A stretch of 64,000 nucleotides of DNA from Pseudomonas sp. 7SR1 (GTDB lineage: Bacteria; Pseudomonadota; Gammaproteobacteria; Pseudomonadales; Pseudomonadaceae). Numbering within the stretch: the first letter of the stretch is position 1; every line of letters begins with the position of its first letter. The notes below the pieces were generated by a model that had not been told where the DNA came from, ran no database searches, and was given only the letters and a program-made list of their open reading frames with translations. Where the stretch lies: positions 3,921,001 to 3,985,000 of the forward strand of contig NZ_LT707064.1 in assembly GCF_900156465.1 (NCBI RefSeq), given 5' to 3'. A program made the translations under genes and the position numbers. Below are positions 58,772 through 64,000 of the stretch, piece by piece.

Positions 58772-59167
58772 ATGGGATGTCCGCAAGTCTGTGCGACCGC
58801 AACCCTGCAATGCAGCTTCGGCGCAGCCCCGGCGGTGCTCAATGTGCTGCCGGTCAATCGCCTGCTGACCGGCGGGATGCCGGCGGCCAATATCATGGAC
58901 CACATCCCGCTGGTGAATATCACCACGTTTGGCATGTGCATGAGCCTGGCGAACCCGACCGTGGCCGCCGCCACCGCGGCGGCACTCGGCGTACTGACCC
59001 CCATGCCGTGCATTCCCGCCACTGCCACCCCGTGGATCCCTGGCGGCGCCCCGACCCTGTTGCTGGGCAACATGCCGGCCATCGATGCCAATAGCACCTT
59101 GATGTGCACCTGGGCCGGGGTGATCAAGATCGTTGTACCAGGGCAGGTGCAGATGTTGATTCCCTGA
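58772..59167 (+). CDS. DUF4280 PAAR-like protein
   Basis: A 131-residue protein with the DUF4280 pattern: cysteines in MGCPQVCATATLQC, FGMCMSLANPTVAA, CIPATATPWIPG and STLMCTWAGVIKIV. DUF4280 is related to PAAR repeats, which cap the VgrG spike of type VI secretion systems and attach effectors. It lies beside a vgrG and faces the YwqK gene. The AAAGGAG box decides the ATG at 58772. Confidence 0.82.
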   Translation: MGCPQVCATATLQCSFGAAPAVLNVLPVNRLLTGGMPAANIMDHIPLVNITTFGMCMSLANPTVAAATAAALGVLTPMPCIPATATPWIPGGAPTLLLGNMPAIDANSTLMCTWAGVIKIVVPGQVQMLIP

Positions 59168-59195
59168 TGGGCAATCCGGCGGGCATTGCACCGCC

Positions 59196-59290
59196 CCTGT
59201 GGAAGCGAGCTTGCTCGCGATAGCGGTGGGTCAGTGGGTGGTGAGGTTGATTGTGAGGCCGTCATCGCGAGCAAGCTCGCGCTCACTGGG
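59196..59290. repeat. REPIN (paired REP elements)
   Basis: CTGTGGAAGCGAGCTTGCTCG at the left and CGAGCAAGCTCGCGCTCACTG at the right, degenerate in the outer arms. It lies between convergent PAAR-like and YwqK genes. Confidence 0.75.
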
Positions 59291-59303
59291 GGTAAGACAA
59301 TCG

Positions 59304-59846
59304 TCACGCCTGGGCCGGATCGTTCCAGCGCCTGAACCACCAGCGCAGCCGGGAGATCGGCTTGCCGTCGGCATCCAGCGGCCGGCCATCCTCGGCATAG
59401 GCTTGCGCCGGCTCCAACAGTTGGCCATTAAGGTAGCGGGCCTCGACTGCCGGATTGCCATTGGGGTGCATTCGCCGATAATGACCGTCACGCACCCCGT
59501 CGCGATAGAACTCGGCTTCGGCCAGTTGCCCATCGGGAAAGTAATTGTTCGCTTCGCCGTGCAGCAACCCGCGACGGTAGCTGGCCTGGCGCTGCAACCC
59601 GCCTTCGGCGGCGTAGAAGCTCGCCACGCCTTGCAACCTGCCATTCACGAAGGGCAGCACCGCCGACACCTTGCCATTGGGGTGATACAGCGTGCTGCTG
59701 CCTTGCAGTTCACCCTGGCTGTAGTTGAGCCTGGCCTGCGGACGTTGGGCTTCTTCGATCTTGAGCATGCCGTCGAGGCGGCCATCGACCAGTTGCCCCT
59801 GCAGTTGGCTGTCGTCTCGCTCCAGGTCCAGTTTTTTCGAAGCCAT
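59304..59846 (-). CDS. YwqK/MORN-repeat protein
   Basis: A 180-residue protein built of repeated MORN-variant units (for example YHPNGKVSAVLPFVNGRLQG, YFPDGQLAEAEFYRDGVRDG, MHPNGNPAVEARYLNGQL), as in the YwqK toxin-antitoxin-type family. It follows vgrG by 11 bases on the same strand and so belongs to the type VI operon. An immunity or adaptor role is possible but not shown. The ATG at 59846 follows GGAGTG; a GTG two codons earlier is the alternative. Confidence 0.72.
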   Translation of the reverse strand: MASKKLDLERDDSQLQGQLVDGRLDGMLKIEEAQRPQARLNYSQGELQGSSTLYHPNGKVSAVLPFVNGRLQGVASFYAAEGGLQRQASYRRGLLHGEANNYFPDGQLAEAEFYRDGVRDGHYRRMHPNGNPAVEARYLNGQLLEPAQAYAEDGRPLDADGKPISRLRWWFRRWNDPAQA

Positions 59847-59857
59847 CGACACTCCTG

Positions 59858-61867
59858 TCAGTTGACCTTCACCAGGCCACCCTTGATCGTCAGCATGCCA
59901 CCGCCATCCACGGTCTGTTCGGCCGCCGCCTTGTTCACCAGGCTGATGCCGGCATCGTTGGTCAGGGTGGTGCCGGCCTTGTTTTCCAGCGACGTACCAG
60001 CCTGATTGCTCAAGGCCGTGCCGGCCTTCTGGCTGATGGAGGTGCTGGCCTGGGCGGCCAGGTCGGCGCCGCTCTTGATGGCGAAACTGCCGCCGCTTTG
60101 CAGGGTCAGGGTGCCGCTGACCTTGATGGTCAGGTTACCGTCCACCGTCAGGTCGTAGTTGCCGCTGACCTTGTGCGCGTAGTTGCCCCCGGTGCTGTGG
60201 TTCTGGTCCGAGCCCACGGTCACGGTGCGGGTGTCCTTCACATCCAGGCTGTCGCTGCCGGTCTGGATGGTCACGCTGCGCTTGCCTTTCTCCAGGGTGA
60301 CGGTCTCGTCGCCATCCTTGACAGTGCGGGTACGGGCGTTCTGTACCGTGAGGGTTTCGTCATGGCCGACGGTGGCGGTGGTGTCGTTGAGCACGTTGAT
60401 GTTGAAGTCTTTCTGGGCCTGGAGAAATACCTCTTCGGCGTCCTTCTTGTCTTCGAAACGCAGCTCGTTGAAACCGCCGCCGCCCTTGGAGGAATTGGTC
60501 TTGATTCCGGACTGGGTCTGGTTCGCCGGCAATGCGTAGGGCAGGGCGTTGTCGCCGTTGTAGACGCAGCCGGTCACCAGCGGACGGTCCGGGTCGCCGT
60601 CGATGAAGGTCACGATCACTTCCTGGCCGATGCGCGGCACGAACTGCATGCCGAACCCCTTGCCGCTCCAGGGCAGCACGACGCGCACCCAGCAGGACGA
60701 GGTTTCGTCGTTCTTGCCGGTGCGGTCCCAGGGGAATTGCAACTTGATCCGCCCGTATTCGTCGGTCCAGATTTCCTCGCCGGCCTTGCCCACCACCAGC
60801 GCCGTCTGGGTATGCATGCGCGGTTTTGGCGTGATGCGGGCCGGCCGATACGCCGTGGCCTTGGGAATCGCTTCGAAGCGGTTGCGATAGCTGTCGTGGC
60901 TGCCTTCGTGGCTGACCGAGGTCACGACCCAGTCGATGTTCAATGTCGAGTCATCATGGCCGGCGAGGGTGAACCAATACCCCGGTACCAGCCAACGGCA
61001 ATCGCTTTCACCGACAAAACGCTTCTCCTGGCTGCGCAGGCCGTCCACCCGCTGCTTGGTCAGGGCATCGCCCTGGGCCTTGGCGGTATAGCCGCCCGGA
61101 TGTTCATACATCGAGTTCGGCCCAGCCACGGCTTCGGCCTGGCTGAAGAGCGACGTTGTCGGCGTGGTGAACTCGTAATCGGTCGCCTGGTAAACCCCGG
61201 CCACTGCCTGCAGGCACACTTGCCCCGAGCGAATGCCATGCAGTTCCCGAGCGCCCATTTTCTGCCCGAGATAGTTCACCGTTGGTCCATTGGGAATCGG
61301 CGCGAAGGCGTCGTTGCTGTCGGCCAGTACCAGGGTGTGCTTGCTGTCCTCGTGGCTGAAGAACCAGAAGATCCCGTCTTCCTCCATCAAGCGTGAAACG
61401 AAGGCCAGATCGGTTTCGCCGTATTGCACGCAGTACTCACGCGGGGTGTAGTTGCCGGTGAGCTTGAGCTGGAAGTCGGTGAAACCATGGGCCTTGAAAA
61501 TCGTGGTGACGATGTCCGAGGTAGCCAGGTTCTGGAACACGCGGTTGTTGCTGGCCAGGCCCAGCCACCAGAGCCATGGGCGCAGCAGGAGTTGATAACG
61601 CTCTGCGGTGGCGTCGGCAGGGAGCTGGCGGATCTCGGCGACCAGCCAATCCATCGGGCGCAACAGCGCGTCCTTGTGCAGGGTGGTGGTGACGTGGCTG
61701 GCGACCGCGCTGGCGAGTGTCAGCGGGGCGCCATCGACGACGCCATTGAGGATATGCAAGCCCAGGGCATTGAGGCTTTCTTCGCCGGACAGTGATTCAG
61801 GGTACAGCGCCGAGAGCGAGGCGGCGGTGAGGGATAGGGTCGTGTTGCTGTCGGTGGAGCGGGCCAT
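59858..61867 (-). CDS. vgrG: Type VI secretion tip protein VgrG
   Basis: A 669-residue VgrG/TssI that forms the trimeric spike of the type VI tube. It has gp27-like N-terminal domains (TTTLHKDALLRPMDWLVAEIRQL, YCVQYGETDLAFVSRLMEEDGIFWFF), a gp5-like OB fold (ALVVGKAGEEIWTDEYGRIKLQFPWDR...RVVLPWSGKGFGMQFVPRIGQEV) and a beta-helix of short repeats (SLDVKDTRTVTVG..). There is no C-terminal toxin extension. It is preceded by the two small candidate effector genes and followed by the YwqK gene. Confidence 0.93.
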   Translation of the reverse strand: MARSTDSNTTLSLTAASLSALYPESLSGEESLNALGLHILNGVVDGAPLTLASAVASHVTTTLHKDALLRPMDWLVAEIRQLPADATAERYQLLLRPWLWWLGLASNNRVFQNLATSDIVTTIFKAHGFTDFQLKLTGNYTPREYCVQYGETDLAFVSRLMEEDGIFWFFSHEDSKHTLVLADSNDAFAPIPNGPTVNYLGQKMGARELHGIRSGQVCLQAVAGVYQATDYEFTTPTTSLFSQAEAVAGPNSMYEHPGGYTAKAQGDALTKQRVDGLRSQEKRFVGESDCRWLVPGYWFTLAGHDDSTLNIDWVVTSVSHEGSHDSYRNRFEAIPKATAYRPARITPKPRMHTQTALVVGKAGEEIWTDEYGRIKLQFPWDRTGKNDETSSCWVRVVLPWSGKGFGMQFVPRIGQEVIVTFIDGDPDRPLVTGCVYNGDNALPYALPANQTQSGIKTNSSKGGGGFNELRFEDKKDAEEVFLQAQKDFNINVLNDTTATVGHDETLTVQNARTRTVKDGDETVTLEKGKRSVTIQTGSDSLDVKDTRTVTVGSDQNHSTGGNYAHKVSGNYDLTVDGNLTIKVSGTLTLQSGGSFAIKSGADLAAQASTSISQKAGTALSNQAGTSLENKAGTTLTNDAGISLVNKAAAEQTVDGGGMLTIKGGLVKVN

Positions 61868-61899
61868 TGGACATCCTCAGGTAAAAGTCGAGGTCACAC

Positions 61900-62481
61900 T
61901 TACCATTTGAATGTTCCACCTTTTGAATGGATCGCTGCCTGATTGTCACTGACCCATCCTCCCATCTCGTTATCGTTTCCATAGGTGTAGCTGTACATCA
62001 ATACCGAGTTTTCAACATAGGGCGACAATTGCGGACCACAGAGTGGGCAGGGACTGAGTTCGATATAAATGCGGGTAACGAAATTACTGTAATCACCGTC
62101 GGGAAGCGTGACGCTATTTATTGCTTGGACCAACGCGCTGATCTCCGCGTGTCCTCGTAATGTCGTGACAACTTTTTTGGTTGTTGTAGTGTAGTTTCCA
62201 AGCAAATCCAGTTTTAACGCGCTGTCGCCGAACTTGTACATCAACAGGCCTCGAGCGGCATCGAAATGTTCGATTAGCGCGAAGCAGGTTCCATGAGATG
62301 CTCCCGAACCAGCCAAAGCCCGGCGATTGGAGGAGGATTCGTGACAGATACTGGCCAAGTCGGGAATGGTGCCGCCATTAGTAGCCTGATTGGCTGCCAG
62401 CCATGAGGCATATAAAGGGTTTGCCCCAGTCATCGCAATATTGCCGCCAGAGTAGCGACCCACTTTATGCACTTCCGTCAT
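61900..62481 (-). CDS. Candidate type VI effector with cytidine-deaminase-like motif
   Basis: A 193-residue protein starting MTEVHKVGRYSGGNIAMTGA after a GGAG box. It has H111-A-E113 and then, 32 residues on, P144-C145-P-L-C148 in IELSPCPLCGPQLSPY. This HxE...PCxxC zinc signature defines the deaminase fold, which includes bacterial toxins that deaminate DNA, RNA or nucleosides. It has no signal peptide. The gene is 33 bases upstream of vgrG and more AT-rich than its surroundings. The substrate, and any immunity protein, are unknown; a housekeeping deaminase is less likely here. Confidence 0.6.
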   Translation of the reverse strand: MTEVHKVGRYSGGNIAMTGANPLYASWLAANQATNGGTIPDLASICHESSSNRRALAGSGASHGTCFALIEHFDAARGLLMYKFGDSALKLDLLGNYTTTTKKVVTTLRGHAEISALVQAINSVTLPDGDYSNFVTRIYIELSPCPLCGPQLSPYVENSVLMYSYTYGNDNEMGGWVSDNQAAIHSKGGTFKW

Positions 62482-62552
62482 GTAAATCTCCTTTTCGAAC
62501 AGCCCATTCAGAGATGCGAGGCCAAGCGCGCCCCATGCCAACGACGCATGAC

Positions 62553-63194
62553 TCAAAGATTCTTCGTGTTGTACATGACACTTGAATGCCAACCGGTGAC
62601 GCCGAAGGATAGGCTGTACGCCCACGGCGTAAGCCAGCTCCAGGGTCGTCCGCTCCAGCCTGACAGACCTCCCGCATTCAAGATGTCGTCGACGATGGTG
62701 TGGCAGTTGTAGGCGTCGTTATAACGATTTCCATCAAATTCTTTATACGTCAGTGTCTTTGACGAAAGAGCCGTGATCCTATTGGTCATTTTTTCGATAT
62801 TGCTTTTGCTGACTTTTTTTGTGAAGAACCACAAATCCAGCGTTTTTGATTCGCTTAAATCTGTCGTCAATACACCTTCAGGGTCCAGTTCGCCCTCCAT
62901 CACAATTCCGACTGAGTAAAATTGCGTTTTAGGCCCAGAGGTATGCCAAAGTATCAAGCCCGCATGGCCCGGATAGTACTTTCCACCGGATATCGGATTG
63001 AGGCGCGAAACCAGATCAATCATCACTGTTGTCCTCCAGCCATCGTCGGAAGCCAAAGTGATGAGTTTTTCCGTCGTGACTGACTTCCCGCTGGTCACCA
63101 GTTTTTTTACTTCGTTATGAACGGTATTGTCTGTCCAGCGCGGCTCCAGCTTTTTTGCCTGACCCGATGAACCACCAGAAAGGAATTTACCCAC
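62553..63194 (-). CDS. Candidate type VI effector with permuted papain-like (NlpC/P60-type) motif
   Basis: A 213-residue protein (GTG start at 63194 with GGAG six bases upstream; a TTG at 63206 is possible). H77 lies in YPGHAGLILWH, followed much later by C164 in AYNCHTIVDDIL. This His-before-Cys order is that of permuted NlpC/P60 or LRAT-like cysteine peptidases and acyltransferases, including known type VI amidase toxins. There is no signal peptide. The gene lies 45 bases downstream of the clpV stop, co-directional with vgrG, in AT-rich DNA. The fold assignment is from a few motifs and needs checking. Confidence 0.55.
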   Translation of the reverse strand: MGKFLSGGSSGQAKKLEPRWTDNTVHNEVKKLVTSGKSVTTEKLITLASDDGWRTTVMIDLVSRLNPISGGKYYPGHAGLILWHTSGPKTQFYSVGIVMEGELDPEGVLTTDLSESKTLDLWFFTKKVSKSNIEKMTNRITALSSKTLTYKEFDGNRYNDAYNCHTIVDDILNAGGLSGWSGRPWSWLTPWAYSLSFGVTGWHSSVMYNTKNL

Positions 63195-63239
63195 GATCTG
63201 CTCCAATCGCTTCTGTTTAATATTTTTTGGTGTACAGCA

Positions 63240-64000
63240 TCACTCCAGCACCCACTCCGCCAGCTTCCCCGTCACCTGTGTCATCAATACATTCTCGACA
63301 TCCCGTGCCCCGGCCGCGCTGCACTTGGCGAGTACGGCCTTGACGATCCCCGCGTCGAACTCGAACTGCTTGCCGGTCGCGGCCTTGTAGCGCCCGCGCA
63401 ATTTCTCCAGCTTCGCCAGCACAATCCCCTCCAGCGTCGCCTCATCCAGCGGCCGGTACGCCACCACCGTCATGCGCGCCAGGAATGCCGGGCGAAACGC
63501 TTGCAGCAGGACTTTGTGCAGGGCTTCGTTGAAGGCATCGGTGCCCAGTTGCGCGGCGGGCGTATCCAGCAGCAGTTCGGCGCCGACGTTGCTGGTGGCG
63601 AGCATCACGGTGTTCTTGAAATCCACCACCAGCCCGGTGCCGTCTTCCATCAAGCCTTTGTCGAAGACGTTGTAGAAGGCTTCGAGCACATCGGGGTGGG
63701 CTTTTTCGATTTCATCCAGCAACACCACGGAATAGGGTTTGCGTCGCACCGCTTCGGTGAGCACGCCGCCGCTGCCGTATCCGACATAGCCGGGCGGGGC
63801 GCCCTTGAGCTGGCTGACGGTGTGGGCTTCCTGGTATTCCGAGAGGTTGATGCTGATCAGGTTGCGTTCGCCGCCATACAAGGCATCGGCCAGGGCGTAG
63901 GCGGTTTCGGTCTTGCCCACGCCGGTGGGGCCGACGAGCAGGAACACGCCGACTGGTTTTTGCGGGTCGGTGAGGCCGGCGCGGTAGGCTTGCAGGCGTT
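63240..64000 (-). CDS. clpV: Type VI secretion ATPase ClpV (3' portion)
   Basis: The C-terminal 253 residues of TssH/ClpV; the gene runs past the window edge. The second AAA+ module is visible: Walker A LLVGPTGVGKTETAYALADAL, PPGYVGYGSGGVLTEAVRRKPYSVVLLDEIEKAHPDV (Walker B) and TSNVGAELLL sensor-1, then the D2-small domain. GYVGYG matches the pore loop of Hsp100 proteins. ClpV disassembles the contracted TssB/TssC sheath so the machine can be reused. The GERNLISINLSEYQEAH segment favours ClpV over ClpB. Confidence 0.93.
   Translation of the reverse strand, partial: RLQAYRAGLTDPQKPVGVFLLVGPTGVGKTETAYALADALYGGERNLISINLSEYQEAHTVSQLKGAPPGYVGYGSGGVLTEAVRRKPYSVVLLDEIEKAHPDVLEAFYNVFDKGLMEDGTGLVVDFKNTVMLATSNVGAELLLDTPAAQLGTDAFNEALHKVLLQAFRPAFLARMTVVAYRPLDEATLEGIVLAKLEKLRGRYKAATGKQFEFDAGIVKAVLAKCSAAGARDVENVLMTQVTGKLAEWVLE

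Overview
The window is a GC-rich chromosomal segment of a Pseudomonas in the fluorescens lineage. The evidence is the bkdA1A2B-lpdV operon with divergent bkdR, a complete hcnABC cyanide operon, an OprD porin, a DUF1652 protein, type VI secretion genes, and three families of Pseudomonas-style intergenic palindromic repeats. An HCN-producing, plant-associated strain (for example the brassicacearum/corrugata or protegens side) is a plausible guess, but sequence alone does not settle it. I see no tRNA, rRNA, insertion sequence, prophage or CRISPR array.

Layout. 0-9.7 kb: a truncated ArsR-type regulator; ilvE; the branched-chain keto-acid dehydrogenase operon (minus strand) with its Lrp-type activator bkdR; then a metallo-hydrolase divergent from a TauE/SafE exporter, possibly a sulfur detoxification pair. 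9.7-17 kb: a hexuronate module on the minus strand (aldose epimerase, TRAP transporter QM and P subunits, SMP-30 lactonase, uronate dehydrogenase, OprD porin). The palindrome core GTCGTACGAC/GTCGTACAAC lies in front of both udh and oprD. 17-21.5 kb: a PAS-LuxR regulator, a DUF1652 protein and a two-component system. 21.7-24.7 kb: hcnABC.

24.9-39.9 kb: a myo-inositol catabolic island. It holds an RpiR-type regulator (IolR) with a co-directional GST gene, divergent iolC(DUF2090 fusion)-iolE-iolB-iolI-iolD-iolG and a second Gfo/Idh oxidoreductase, then a CUT2-type ABC transporter (binding protein, ATPase, permease). Palindromes of the GGAA-N6-TTCC type lie between iolR and iolC and upstream of the transporter. 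Related sites lie about 20 kb away, upstream of another Gfo/Idh gene at 55367-56482, which suggests a distant member of the same regulon.

40-58.6 kb: mixed housekeeping and accessory genes. These are a zinc-finger-less DksA2-like protein, a chemotaxis transducer, small conserved hypotheticals, an orphan betaine-type binding protein, DUF3995, a six-gene Mrp/Pha cation/proton antiporter operon, a DMT exporter divergent from an XRE-cupin regulator and a flavoprotein, the distant Gfo/Idh gene, and an SDR/phosphotransferase pair.

58.7-64 kb: a type VI secretion locus with a DUF4280 PAAR-like protein, a YwqK/MORN protein, VgrG and the 3' part of clpV. Between clpV and vgrG is a relatively AT-rich pair of small genes. 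One carries a permuted papain-like (NlpC/P60/LRAT-type) His...Cys arrangement. The other carries the HxE...PCxxC zinc-deaminase signature. These are the best candidates in the window for poorly described biology: probable type VI effectors with no recognisable immunity partner.
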